Assembly: GCA_016125455.1 (NCBI GenBank)
Contig: WGLS01000013.1
Coordinates: forward strand, 62,001-126,000
Direction of reading: 5' to 3'
From: Alphaproteobacteria bacterium
GTDB lineage: Bacteria; Pseudomonadota; Alphaproteobacteria; Caulobacterales; Parvularculaceae
DNA: 64,000 nt
Shown here: piece after piece, positions 42,054 through 51,213 of the stretch
Numbering within the stretch: position 1 is the stretch's first letter
Layout: each line of letters opens with the position of its first letter
Position numbers and translations under genes: made by a program
The notes under the pieces: model-generated
Databases searched by the model: none
What the model saw: the letters and a program-made list of their open reading frames with translations, nothing else
What the model was told of the DNA's origin: nothing

Positions 42054-43238
42054 TCAGGCGCTGGCTCTGCCGCGATGCGAGGTCGCGCCCACCGCGGTGT
42101 CCGCAGCCACGGAGCCGACTGCGAGCCGTTTTTTTGGAAATACCAGAATTGCGCAAACACCCTTGTCCGGCGCCGTCTCAAGTTTGAATCGAGCGCCATG
42201 GGCGGAGGCAATCGCCTGGACAAGGGGCAAGCCCAGTCCGAGCCCTTCCTTGGAGCGCTGCAGCGACATATCGAGTTGCGTGAACGGCTGGGTCGCCGCT
42301 TTCACTTTCTCCGGCGCCATGCCCGGGCCGTTGTCCTTGACGACAATCGCGAGATCGCCGTCGCCGACAATCGCCGTTGCGACAATGATTTCGACGCCGC
42401 GCTCGGCGAACTTGATCGAGTTATCGATCAGTTTGCCGATCGCCCGACCGACCAGCAGTCGGTCGCACCTGATCTCCAAGTCAGGATCATGGAGCATGAA
42501 GTTTATCTTCGCGTCCGCCACCGACGCGACTTTCTCCGTCTGCGCGAGGGCGAGGTCCGCAACGTCCTGAAGAGAGCAGTCAACGTCGTTGATCGTTATC
42601 GGCCCGGTGCGAGCGTCCGAAGCCAGAAGCATGTCGGATACGGAATTCAACAGCCGCTTGCCGCCATCGACAATGTAGTCAGCGTACTCGCGATGAACGG
42701 GGTCGTGCGCCTTTTCGAACCGTTCGCCCAAAATCTGGCCAAACCCGATGATCGCATTCAGCGGCGTGCGCAGTTCATGGCTCATCAGCGACATAAGGCT
42801 GTCGCGAAACCGCGCGCCCGCTTCGGCCTGGTCGCGCGCCACCCGAAGCGCCTTTTGGTCGCGAGCCGCCCGCAACACGAACTTCGCTGCGTGACTGAGA
42901 AGGGACCAGTTGACCGGTTTGGCGAGGAATGACGTCGCGCCGACCGCAAAGGCGCGGTCGACGGCTTCGGCATGGTCGCTTCCCGTGATCACGATCACAG
43001 GGGTTTGCCGGAACGCCCGGGACGCGCGCATTTTTTCGGTCAGCTCGTAGCCGGTCATGACCGGCATATCGAGGTCCGCGATCACAAGTTCGGCCGGCGC
43101 GACCTGAAGCCTCGTCCATGCCTCCTCGCCATTGCCGGCGCAGTCGACCTCATAGCCCGCATCGGCCAGCTTGGCGCTGGCGAGCTCACGCATGAGGGGA
43201 TCGTCGTCGACGATCAGAATTCTGGTGTTGCGGGTCAT
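42054..43238 (-). CDS. Hybrid REC-histidine kinase
   Basis: A 394-residue cytoplasmic protein with an N-terminal receiver domain (phospho-acceptor Asp in VIADLDMPVMTGYE, near residue 55; conserved Lys in FLAKPVN) and then a HisKA dimerisation helix with the phosphorylated His in MSHELRTPLNAIIGFG (near residue 154). A HATPase domain follows with N-box LIDNSIKFAERGVEI, G1 DNGPGMAP and G2 GLGLGLPLV. No membrane segment exists, so it is driven through its receiver or by a soluble signal. The ATG at 43238 has AAAGG five bases upstream; the GTG six bases earlier is less likely. It is divergent from the larger hybrid kinase, 191 bases away. Confidence 0.92.
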   Translation of the reverse strand: MTRNTRILIVDDDPLMRELASAKLADAGYEVDCAGNGEEAWTRLQVAPAELVIADLDMPVMTGYELTEKMRASRAFRQTPVIVITGSDHAEAVDRAFAVGATSFLAKPVNWSLLSHAAKFVLRAARDQKALRVARDQAEAGARFRDSLMSLMSHELRTPLNAIIGFGQILGERFEKAHDPVHREYADYIVDGGKRLLNSVSDMLLASDARTGPITINDVDCSLQDVADLALAQTEKVASVADAKINFMLHDPDLEIRCDRLLVGRAIGKLIDNSIKFAERGVEIIVATAIVGDGDLAIVVKDNGPGMAPEKVKAATQPFTQLDMSLQRSKEGLGLGLPLVQAIASAHGARFKLETAPDKGVCAILVFPKKRLAVGSVAADTAVGATSHRGRASA

Positions 43239-43429
43239 CTGCACCTTTGTCGGCAGGTCGCCGTTCGCAAGTCGCCAGCGCGCGCTCGCCCGTCCACGGA
43301 CATGTCAGCGCGCCCTGAAGCGCCGACCATATAAAGCTGGTCGTTAACATCGCCTTGCCGGCCCGAATGAGCATCAACGTCGGGCAAGCAATTTGAAACT
43401 CTTTCTGGCGAAACAGTCATAGTGGAAAA

Positions 43430-46243
43430 TTGCGTCCGGGAGGCGCAGAAAGCGCCGTGGTCAGGCAGACGCAATCTCTGAGAAGTCGCCTCACGCTACT
43501 CGTGATTGTTGCGATCCTTGGGGCGGTTTTTGTCGCCAGCGGCTCATCGGTATGGCGCGAAATTCGGCAATACCGGATTGACGAAGCGGCAAAGCTCAAC
43601 ACCACCGCAGCCTTCTTTGCGTCCGCTCTTGCCGACCCTGTCGGGAACGGCGACCGACGTTTGACCCAGGAAGCGCTTATCGCCGTGGCCAGGCTGCCAA
43701 ACGTCGTCCACGTTCGGATTGAAGATCCGGATGGAAATGAAATTGCGAGTCTTGGCCGCGCTATAGCCGTGACGTCAGATTCGTCCGCGTCAGGTCCGAT
43801 GAACGCGATGGTTCGCGAGCGAGCGGTCGCGAGCGCGAGAATTCAGAGCGGCGGTCGCGACGTCGGCGAATTGACCGTCGTCGCGGAAGTGGAGCCTCTA
43901 TTCATCAGGATCCGCGATTTGCTTTGGGACGCCATGTTCGCCGCTGTTTTTGCGACGGCGCTCGGGCTCCTGATCGCGCTTCGCATGCAGCGCGCGGTGA
44001 CGAAGCCGATTTTCGAGCTTGCGCGCGTCATGACCGCCGTTCGCCGCACCGGCGACTTCGGGCGACGCGCGGTCAGGCTCAGCAACGACGAAGTTGGCTA
44101 TCTTGTCGACACCTTCAACGAGATGCTCAATGAAATCCAGGAGCGCGATGCAAAACTGCTGGCCCATCAGCAGAACCTGCAAAAGATAGTTCGTAAACGC
44201 ACCAATGAACTGAAAGTCGCGAAAGAGGCGGCGGAGGACGCGAGCCAGGCAAAGTCAGAATTCCTCGCTACAATGAGTCATGAGATCAGAACGCCAATGA
44301 ACGGCATGCTCGTTATGGCGGAATTGCTCAGCAACGCCGACCTTCAGCCGCGTCTGAAGCGATATGCCGATGTCATCGTGAAGTCTGGACAGAGCCTTCT
44401 GACCATCATCAATGACATCCTCGATTTTTCGAAGATCGAGGCCGGGCGGCTCGAACTGGAAGCCATCGCCGTAAAGCCCTCCGAGCTCATCAATGACGTC
44501 ATCGGACTGTTCTGGGAACGGGCGAGCACGTCGGGCGTCGACCTTGCCTCCTATGTCGGGCCTGACGTGCCGGAAGTTATCGAAGGAGATCCAGTAAGGC
44601 TCAACCAGATCCTGTCGAACCTCGTCAACAACTCACTGAAATTCACGCAGGAAGGCAGCGTCATCGTCACCGCCAAAATGATCCCGTCCGAAAGCGGCGA
44701 TTGCGTCATCGAGTTTTCGGTGACGGATACCGGCGTTGGGATCCCGCTTGAAAAGCAGCGCGCGATATTCGAAGCCTTCTCGCAGGTCGACCAGACAACG
44801 ACGCGCAAGTTCGGCGGCACGGGACTCGGTCTCGCCATCTGCCGCAAACTGGTGGAACGGATGGGCGGCGAGATTGGGGTGAATTCCCGAGAGGGAAAGG
44901 GCGCGCGTTTCTATATCAACATCCCGACCCGGATAATCTCGCCGGCGGCCCGCATGGTGGAAGCGCCCCGCGATCAGTCCGCAATCGTCTCAATTCCGGG
45001 GCGGGCGAGCGCCGTGATGATTTCCCGCTATCTTGAGGAGGCGGGCTTCGCTGTCCAGATCGTTGAGCAAGACAGCCTGGCGGCTGCTGCGCCGTCGTTG
45101 GCGAGCGCCGACGTGATATTCGGCTCGGCGCGGTTTCTGGAGGCGTTCGCCGCCCTTGCCCACGAAAGTCAGGACGACTGGCTTCCGGCCCGGATCTGCG
45201 TCAGCGAGCTTGGCGATTCTGCTCCTGACCGGTTGCTTGAAACGCAGCTTGCGGAAGATCTACTCATAAAGCCATTCTCCCGGGCGGATGTCGTCGACCT
45301 GATCGGCCGAGCTCTTGAAGGCCGGCTGCGAGGGCGCGCGGCGGTGCGGGCGGTCGCCAGCGGCGAAGCTTCGTTGCCGATGTTCGACGGCCGTAAGGTG
45401 CTTGCCGCAGATGACAGCGCCGTCAATCGCGAGGTCGTCAAGGAGGCGCTCCGGCGTCTGGGCCTTGAGCCAACGATCGTCAATGACGGTCTCATGGCCA
45501 GCGACGCCGTCAAGAACGGGAATTTCGACCTGGTGCTGATGGACTGTTCAATGCCGGTCATGGACGGCTTTGCCGCCACGCGCGCCATCCGGGAGTGGGA
45601 AAACGCCACCGGTGCGCCGAGGATACCGATTCTGGCGCTGACCGCCCATGTGGCGGGCCCTGCGGATGAATGGCGATCAGCGGGCATGGATAACTACCTG
45701 ACGAAACCATTCACGATTTCGATGCTTGCAAACGCCATTGGCGCCTATCTCCCGCCGATCGACGGCGCCACGGCGCTTGAGCTTCAGCGTCGCGGAGAAA
45801 ATGCGCGGCAGGCGGAAAATCAGGAAATCGCCGATCACGAGCGCGAGCTTGCGCGGCCCATTGACCCCGGCGACGAAGGCGCGCTCAGCGCATTCGACCT
45901 GAAGGTTCTTGCCAGCCTCGCCGAAATGGACAGCGGCAATGGCGATCTCATTCAGCGTGCGATCAACCTTTTTGAGGAGCATTCAAAGCCGGCAATCCTG
46001 CGGATTGCCCAGGCGGCGCACCATGGCGACAAGCAGGAAATTGCAAAGGCCGCACACGCGCTCAAGTCGATGAGCCTAAATCTTGGCGCGACGCAACTTG
46101 CCGCGGCCTGCAAGGAAATCGAAATGACCGCAGCCGCAGGCGCGGAGACCGCTCACCTGATCAGGGATCTTCGCGACGCATTCGCCGCCACCCACGACGC
46201 GCTCCCGGAGCTGCGTCGCAGGTTCCGGAAATCGGCCGCCTAG
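43430..46243 (+). CDS. Membrane hybrid histidine kinase (HAMP-HisKA-HATPase-REC-like-REC-HPt)
   Basis: A 937-residue phosphorelay kinase. Two membrane helices (about residues 20-40 and 165-186) enclose a periplasmic sensor of about 125 residues; HAMP follows (about 187-240), then HisKA with H284 ([11 protein letters not shown]), HATPase with [11 protein letters not shown] and DTGVGIP, then a receiver-like region (about 520-635) that lacks an Asp, a true receiver with D705 ([12 protein letters not shown]), and an HPt domain with H876 ([13 protein letters not shown]). The start is uncertain: TTG at 43430 or GTG at 43457. No response-regulator output gene is adjacent. Confidence 0.93.
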   Translation: MRPGGAESAVVRQTQSLRSRLTLLVIVAILGAVFVASGSSVWREIRQYRIDEAAKLNTTAAFFASALADPVGNGDRRLTQEALIAVARLPNVVHVRIEDPDGNEIASLGRAIAVTSDSSASGPMNAMVRERAVASARIQSGGRDVGELTVVAEVEPLFIRIRDLLWDAMFAAVFATALGLLIALRMQRAVTKPIFELARVMTAVRRTGDFGRRAVRLSNDEVGYLVDTFNEMLNEIQERDAKLLAHQQNLQKIVRKRTNELKVAKEAAEDASQAKSEFLATMSHEIRTPMNGMLVMAELLSNADLQPRLKRYADVIVKSGQSLLTIINDILDFSKIEAGRLELEAIAVKPSELINDVIGLFWERASTSGVDLASYVGPDVPEVIEGDPVRLNQILSNLVNNSLKFTQEGSVIVTAKMIPSESGDCVIEFSVTDTGVGIPLEKQRAIFEAFSQVDQTTTRKFGGTGLGLAICRKLVERMGGEIGVNSREGKGARFYINIPTRIISPAARMVEAPRDQSAIVSIPGRASAVMISRYLEEAGFAVQIVEQDSLAAAAPSLASADVIFGSARFLEAFAALAHESQDDWLPARICVSELGDSAPDRLLETQLAEDLLIKPFSRADVVDLIGRALEGRLRGRAAVRAVASGEASLPMFDGRKVLAADDSAVNREVVKEALRRLGLEPTIVNDGLMASDAVKNGNFDLVLMDCSMPVMDGFAATRAIREWENATGAPRIPILALTAHVAGPADEWRSAGMDNYLTKPFTISMLANAIGAYLPPIDGATALELQRRGENARQAENQEIADHERELARPIDPGDEGALSAFDLKVLASLAEMDSGNGDLIQRAINLFEEHSKPAILRIAQAAHHGDKQEIAKAAHALKSMSLNLGATQLAAACKEIEMTAAAGAETAHLIRDLRDAFAATHDALPELRRRFRKSAA

Positions 46244-46247
46244 GCCC

Positions 46248-46991
46248 TCAACCCTCGAAAGCGCGCCGCCGCCGGCCCTGATGGAACTGGATCGCCGCCC
46301 TCGCGCAGCCGATCACTTCGAATGTGGTCGCCGGTCTCGCCGATGGGGCGACGCGAAGCCCATTCGCCATCGGCGCCGCCGGACATGTCACCAGCCGCCT
46401 AGGCCGGTCGCGCCAGATTCGCAACGCGGGCCGGCCGTCCACGGTCGCCAGGCAAAGGCCGCCATCTTGTGGGCGTCGATCGAGATAGTCGATGATGACA
46501 AGGCTCTCGCGCGGGACGATGCCGGTGATCTCCGCGTCGTCGGCGTGAACCGCAACAAGCGTCGATGATGCAAGCGCCACCGGCACGTAATCCTGGGCGA
46601 ACGCATGTGGGTCTTCCGGCGGCATGGCGAGAAGCCTGACCGACGTTTCAAGCGCGATCACGGGCGCATGGACAAGGCCGGCCTTGAGGTAGCGGGCCTG
46701 AAGGTCCTGGCGCGCAGCGGGTTCGCGTTGTTCCCCCGCGAGCCACTCAGGGGCGACGCCAAGGGCGGTCGCAACCCGGTCAAGCGTCGCCGCTCGCGGC
46801 CCGTGCGCGCCATTTTCCCAATTTGCGACGGAAGCCTGGGTGACGCCGACCAGCTTGCCAAGGGTCGACTGCTTCAGGCCGGACCGCTTGCGCGCAAGCC
46901 TTATCCTCGCGCCGGTCGTCAGATAATTTTTGTGCGGAACATCTGCACCCGTCAGTCCGCCAGATTTCTTTCCCGCCATTGCCTCCCCCAT
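46248..46991 (-). CDS. XRE-family repressor with degenerate S24 (LexA-like) C-terminal domain
   Basis: A 247-residue DNA-binding protein. The helix-turn-helix lies at about residues 26-85 (RIRLARKRSGLKQSTLGKLVGVTQASVANWENGAHGPR in parts). The C-terminal half aligns with S24/LexA-type domains (ITGIVPRESLVIIDYLDRRPQDGGLCLATVDGRPALRIWR in parts), but the region that should hold the catalytic Ser reads HADDAEITG and the catalytic Lys position reads RPALRIWR. Self-cleavage is therefore unlikely and the domain may only dimerise. The start may be 46991 or 46979. It is convergent with the hybrid kinase, four bases away. Confidence 0.82.
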   Translation of the reverse strand: MGEAMAGKKSGGLTGADVPHKNYLTTGARIRLARKRSGLKQSTLGKLVGVTQASVANWENGAHGPRAATLDRVATALGVAPEWLAGEQREPAARQDLQARYLKAGLVHAPVIALETSVRLLAMPPEDPHAFAQDYVPVALASSTLVAVHADDAEITGIVPRESLVIIDYLDRRPQDGGLCLATVDGRPALRIWRDRPRRLVTCPAAPMANGLRVAPSARPATTFEVIGCARAAIQFHQGRRRRAFEG

Positions 46992-47179
46992 TGCGGGATC
47001 GATTTATAGGATCGAGAAATAACGCGCGCCAGCGTGTTGCGCCGCAGCATAAGCTATTCAAATCAAAAGATGTTTTATGCCGCGGCCCCGAAATTCGGAT
47101 CATTTTTCGCTTGAAAAAATTAGCCCTGCTTATAATCTTTCCCGCGATGTGACGCACTGCACGCGACTGGGGTGATTGC

Positions 47180-47377
47180 ATGTCAGACTTTTGCGATGAA
47201 GACGGCGCGGCGCGTATTGCCGCTAAGATTCGCGAGTTTTGGCGTAAAAAGGGGTTCGATGTCGACGTCGAGATGAAGCCTGAAGGCTTCGTGTCGACCA
47301 TGCGCTCCGCTCGAACCGACGTACGTAGTGATATGGTCAACGGCATGCCAAGGCGATCAGCCTCTGCGCAGGCCTGA
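47180..47377 (+). CDS. Small conserved alphaproteobacterial protein (RSDMVNGMP family)
   Basis: A 65-residue cytoplasmic protein. The sequence AARIAAKIREFWRKKGFDVDVEM followed by a segment ending TDVRSDMVNGMPRRSA follows the pattern of a family of short alphaproteobacterial proteins that I recall as conserved but uncharacterised (a helix, then strands, then the invariant RSDMVNG). The ATG is preceded by GGGGTGATTGC, a weak ribosome binding site. It is isolated; the next gene is convergent and 175 bases away. Codon choice looks like that of neighbouring genes. Confidence 0.72.
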   Translation: MSDFCDEDGAARIAAKIREFWRKKGFDVDVEMKPEGFVSTMRSARTDVRSDMVNGMPRRSASAQA

Positions 47378-47551
47378 ACGTTTCGGCGGCGCTGCGCGAA
47401 CCACGCGGCGTCGCCGTCGACCCAAGCTCATTCAGCCAACGCCCGAATTGCGTTCGCGTAGAGGCGTTCAACGCGCTCGCACGCGCGTGGTGGTCATTCG
47501 TGGTCGAATGATCCAGCGCCCTGGAGCGGTGCGTTGCCGGATCGCACGCTC

Positions 47552-48256
47552 TCAGCCATTTGACGGGGCGCTGCGGCGCGCTGCGTCCGCAACAAGGTCG
47601 GGAACCGCGCCGAAATTTGAGAACGTCGCGAAAGCGCGGTCGCGCAGGGTCAGCGGGCCATAGCCGAACTCCGCCACAAGGCAGGGCGCGCCCGCCGCCA
47701 TTGCGGCGAGAATATCCGTGTCGCTATCGCCGATGAACACGCAAGTCGCGCCGCCGGCGCGCTTTACCGCCAGTTCCACTGGGGAGGGGTCAGGTTTGGG
47801 GCCGGCCGCCGTATCGCCCCCTACAATTGCGTCAAAAATCCCTGACAGCCCAAGTCGCTCGATCAGCAGCCGGGCCGGGCGCTCGCGCTTGTTTGTGCAA
47901 ATCGCCGTTCGGCAGCCGGCGCGGCGGAGCCGGTCGATTGCTTCCAGCGCGCCGTCAAACGGCTTCGACAGGTCATCGATATGCGCCTCGTAATAGGCAA
48001 GAAAGTCGGCCAGTCTCGTTTCGAGGTTAGCGTCCCCGGCGTCCCGGCCGTGCGCCCTGTACCCTTCCGCCATCATTGCTTTCGCGCCGTGGCCCACCAT
48101 GTGGCGAACGCGCGAGGTCGCAAGCGGCGGCAGGCCGTCAAGCGCAAGGGCGTGGTTCATCGCCGCCGCAAGGTCGCCCGCGGTGTCGATCAGCGTTCCA
48201 TCAAGGTCAAAGACGACAGCGACGCCGTCCAGGCGCGTTTCCATGCTTCGCTCCAC
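47552..48256 (-). CDS. gph: Phosphoglycolate phosphatase (HAD family)
   Basis: A 234-residue HAD phosphatase that clears 2-phosphoglycolate formed during DNA 3'-end repair or Rubisco oxygenation. Motif I is FDLDGTLIDT near residues 16-25, motif II CTNK near 120, motif III lysine in GPKPDP, and motif IV GDSDTDI near 177-183. The cap region sits between motifs I and II. The start is at 48256 or, equally plausible, the ATG at 48244. It is divergent from glmU. HAD specificity cannot be proven by motifs. Confidence 0.86.
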   Translation of the reverse strand: MERSMETRLDGVAVVFDLDGTLIDTAGDLAAAMNHALALDGLPPLATSRVRHMVGHGAKAMMAEGYRAHGRDAGDANLETRLADFLAYYEAHIDDLSKPFDGALEAIDRLRRAGCRTAICTNKRERPARLLIERLGLSGIFDAIVGGDTAAGPKPDPSPVELAVKRAGGATCVFIGDSDTDILAAMAAGAPCLVAEFGYGPLTLRDRAFATFSNFGAVPDLVADAARRSAPSNG

Positions 48257-48427
48257 CGCGGCGTGACGCTGCGGACTTCAGGGCGGTCTTTTGGCCCAGC
48301 CTTCGCGTCGATCGTTCGCATTTACAGTTCAGTTCAACTGTTCGCATCGCCGCGTTGCAGGTTCAAATGGATCATGAAATGAAAGCGGCGGTCATCCGGT
48401 TGATGGCGCGAATTGGGAGAAACGTCC

Positions 48428-49771
48428 ATGGCCGAAGTCGCTTTGTCGACCGTCATCCTTGCGGCGGGACATGGCACGCGGATGCGTTCGCGCACGTCGA
48501 AGGTTCTGCACGAGATCGCCGGGCGCTCTATGCTTGGGCATGTCATGGCGACGGTCGGCTCGCTGTCGGCCGAACGTCGTGCGGTCGTGATTGGCGATCA
48601 TGCGCCCGAAGTCGGCGCCGCCGCTCTCGCAGTTGACTCCGGCGTCAACGTTGTCGTTCAGGCCCCGCCGCGCGGCACCGGCGACGCGGTCGCGAAGGCG
48701 CAAGCCGCATTTGAAGGCTTTGATGGCGTCGTCGTTGTGCTTTACGCAGACACGCCGTTTGTCCGTGCGTCCACCGTCCGTGCGCTGGCATCCGAAGTGG
48801 CCGCCGGCGCGACGCTTGCGGTGCTTGGCTTTACGCCGGACGAACCCGGCGCCTACGGCCGCTTGAAGCGCGACGCCAATGGCGACCTTGTCGCGATCGT
48901 CGAAGCGAAGGACGCGACCGCCGAGGAGCGCGCGATTGGTCTCGTCAATTCCGGCGTCATGGCGATAGAATCCTCATTCCTGAGGCGCGGCTTGCCGCAG
49001 CTCACGGACAACAACGCAAAAGGCGAATTTTATCTCACCGACCTTGCCGCTATCGCAGCGCGCGAAGGCGGACGCTGCGCCGTTATTGAAGTGGCACCCG
49101 ATGAAGTTATGGGAGTCAATGCCCGCGACGAACTGGCGAAGGCGGAGAAAATATTCCAGGCGACGCGCAGGGCCGAAGCAATGGCGGCCGGCGTCACGCT
49201 CATTGATCCTGATACAGTCTATTTCGCGCATGACACCAGTATCGAGGCCGATGTCACGATTGAACCAAATGTTTACTTTGGCGCTGGCGTCTCGATAAAA
49301 TCCGGCGCCCGCATCAAGGCGTTTTCCCACATTGAAGGCGCCGCCATCGAAAGCGGCGCGCAGATTGGTCCTTTCGCGAGACTGCGTCCGGGAGCGAATG
49401 TCGGCCGCGATGCAAGGATCGGCAACTTCGTCGAAATGAAAAATGCCGTGCTGGGCGCAGAAGCCAAGGTTTCGCATCTTAGCTATATTGGCGACGCGAC
49501 GGTCGGCGCCCGCGCCAATATTGGCGCAGGCGTCATTACCTGCAACTACGACGGACTCAAAAAGCACCGGACCCAGATTGGCGATGACGCATTCATCGGT
49601 TCGAACGCCGCGCTGGTCGCCCCGGTGCGGATCGGCGCCGGCGCCTATGTGGGATCGGGTTCGGTCATCACCCGCGAAGTGCCGGACGGCGCGCTTGCGG
49701 TGGCTCGCGGCCGGCAGCGCGACATTCCAGGTTGGGCCGAAAAGCTGCGCGGTCGCCGCGACGACGGCTAG
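48428..49771 (+). CDS. glmU: Bifunctional UDP-N-acetylglucosamine pyrophosphorylase / glucosamine-1-phosphate N-acetyltransferase GlmU
   Basis: A 447-residue cytoplasmic enzyme making UDP-GlcNAc, the precursor of peptidoglycan and lipopolysaccharide. The uridyltransferase domain begins with LAAGHGTRMRS (residues 10-20) and the metal-binding loop YADTPF near 104. The C-terminal left-handed beta-helix of hexapeptide repeats (about 245-447) holds the acetyltransferase, with IGNFVEMKNA and TCNYDGLKKHRTQIGDDAFIGS in parts. The ATG at 48428 has GGGAG eight bases upstream; a TTG 15 bases earlier is not needed. rpiA follows 48 bases downstream. Confidence 0.97.
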   Translation: MAEVALSTVILAAGHGTRMRSRTSKVLHEIAGRSMLGHVMATVGSLSAERRAVVIGDHAPEVGAAALAVDSGVNVVVQAPPRGTGDAVAKAQAAFEGFDGVVVVLYADTPFVRASTVRALASEVAAGATLAVLGFTPDEPGAYGRLKRDANGDLVAIVEAKDATAEERAIGLVNSGVMAIESSFLRRGLPQLTDNNAKGEFYLTDLAAIAAREGGRCAVIEVAPDEVMGVNARDELAKAEKIFQATRRAEAMAAGVTLIDPDTVYFAHDTSIEADVTIEPNVYFGAGVSIKSGARIKAFSHIEGAAIESGAQIGPFARLRPGANVGRDARIGNFVEMKNAVLGAEAKVSHLSYIGDATVGARANIGAGVITCNYDGLKKHRTQIGDDAFIGSNAALVAPVRIGAGAYVGSGSVITREVPDGALAVARGRQRDIPGWAEKLRGRRDDG

Positions 49772-49818
49772 CGCTCAATCCTTCGCAACGCCACGAGGCG
49801 AAGAGAGTGAGGAATCGA

Positions 49819-50529
49819 ATGGCGAACGAGGCCTACAAGAAAAAGGCGGCGGAGGCGGCGGTCGAACTTGTCGAGACCGGCATGACGCTCGGCCTGGGGA
49901 CCGGCTCCACCGCCGCCCATTTCATTGCCGCTGTCGGCGCAAAATTCAGCGGGGGCGGATCGATCGCCTGCGTCGTCACCTCTGAGGCGACGCGCCGGGC
50001 CGCCCAAGACGCAGGCTTGCGGGTTGTGGAGCCGGATGAGACGACGCAGCTCGACCTTGCGGTTGATGGCGCTGACGAAATCGGTCCCGATGGGGCATTG
50101 ATCAAGGGCGGCGGCGGCGCGTTGATGCGCGAGAAGATCGTCGCCCAGTCGGCGGCCCGGTTCGTCGTGATTGCGGACGACACGAAGCTTGTCCGGCATC
50201 TCGGCGCGTTCGCGCTGCCGGTGGAAATAGAGCCGGCGCTGTTCGGCCTGACAGTCGCCGCCGTACGCCGCGCGCTCGCCGCGTGCGGTTACGACCGTCC
50301 AAACATCGCGCTTCGGCGCGCAGCGGACGGGACTGGCCCCTATCTCACCGATGGCGGCCGCTACATCCTTGATGCGGCGCTCGTGAGGATTGACGAGCCG
50401 GCTCTCCTCGATGACGCTTTGCGGGCAATCGCTGGCGTAACGGAAACCGGCCTATTCGTCGGTCTCGCGACCGACTGCATCGTCGCCGGCCCCAAGGGCG
50501 TCCGACGCATTCCAGTCAAGACGCCGTGA
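49819..50529 (+). CDS. rpiA: Ribose-5-phosphate isomerase A
   Basis: A 236-residue pentose-phosphate-pathway enzyme that interconverts ribose-5-phosphate and ribulose-5-phosphate. The motifs GLGTGSTAAHF near residue 24, DGADEIGP near 80, and IKGGGGALMREKIV near 94-107 (catalytic region) match RpiA. The ATG is supported by GAGG; the longer upstream frame is rejected because its 29 extra residues are unlike any RpiA. It follows glmU on the same strand and is probably co-transcribed. Confidence 0.95.
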   Translation: MANEAYKKKAAEAAVELVETGMTLGLGTGSTAAHFIAAVGAKFSGGGSIACVVTSEATRRAAQDAGLRVVEPDETTQLDLAVDGADEIGPDGALIKGGGGALMREKIVAQSAARFVVIADDTKLVRHLGAFALPVEIEPALFGLTVAAVRRALAACGYDRPNIALRRAADGTGPYLTDGGRYILDAALVRIDEPALLDDALRAIAGVTETGLFVGLATDCIVAGPKGVRRIPVKTP

Positions 50530-50620
50530 GCCGGTCGCGCGCCGCGTTGACCTTTGCCGCTCGCGCGGGTTCGCTGACCGGCGGGGACGGTTTCGGTTTC
50601 CGGCGGCGGAGTGCGCACTC

Positions 50621-51172
50621 ATGAACGGCGACGAGGCAAGGGCGGCTGGCGCCGCCGCCCCAGGCCAATCGCGTTTTGAGGAGCTGCGGGACGCCGTGCG
50701 CGGCTATGGCGATGCGGCGTTTCGAAACCTAATCCGTTGCCGCGCATTCGCGCGCGCGATTATCGACGGATTTGCCGCGTTCGAAGGGTGTCCGCCTGGC
50801 CAGGTTGTCGCCGTTCCGGCGGTTGGCGCATTCGATCCGCGTAAAGAGTATAAAGACGAAGCGTTCAGCTATCACTCCCGGCCGGTCGTGTTGCTTGAGC
50901 CGGTACGGTTTGGCCTCTGCCTCATTGTCGGCGATCTCGAGGATCAGGGCGCCCTCTGGCTCCGTACGCAGATCTCCATAGAAATGAGCGCCGAAGGTTT
51001 TGACGTCTATGTCGCCGCCCGACCGCGCATTCGTGCGCCGCTTGAGTTCGGCGTTGCGCTAGAGAGGATCTTCGAGGAAGTTCACGCTGAGTTCCTTGAG
51101 ACGTTCACACGCGAGCTGAACGACTTCAATGACGTATCCTTTTCCTCCCGTATCGGTTTTGCGCCGGTATGA
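50621..51172 (+). CDS. Conserved hypothetical protein, 183 aa
   Basis: I do not recognise this protein. It starts with an Ala-rich segment, has a mixed alpha/beta body (VVLLEPVRFGLCLIVGDLEDQGALWLRTQI near 88-120 in parts), and ends in an acidic helix-rich part. There is no signal peptide or membrane helix. A GGAG about nine bases before the ATG supports translation. It lies between rpiA and glutathione reductase on the same strand and may be co-expressed with them. No metal or nucleotide motif is visible. Confidence 0.75.
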   Translation: MNGDEARAAGAAAPGQSRFEELRDAVRGYGDAAFRNLIRCRAFARAIIDGFAAFEGCPPGQVVAVPAVGAFDPRKEYKDEAFSYHSRPVVLLEPVRFGLCLIVGDLEDQGALWLRTQISIEMSAEGFDVYVAARPRIRAPLEFGVALERIFEEVHAEFLETFTRELNDFNDVSFSSRIGFAPV

Positions 51173-51213
51173 AGAACCTGAATGATCGCAAGAGCTGACA
51201 GGAGCGCGGTCCA

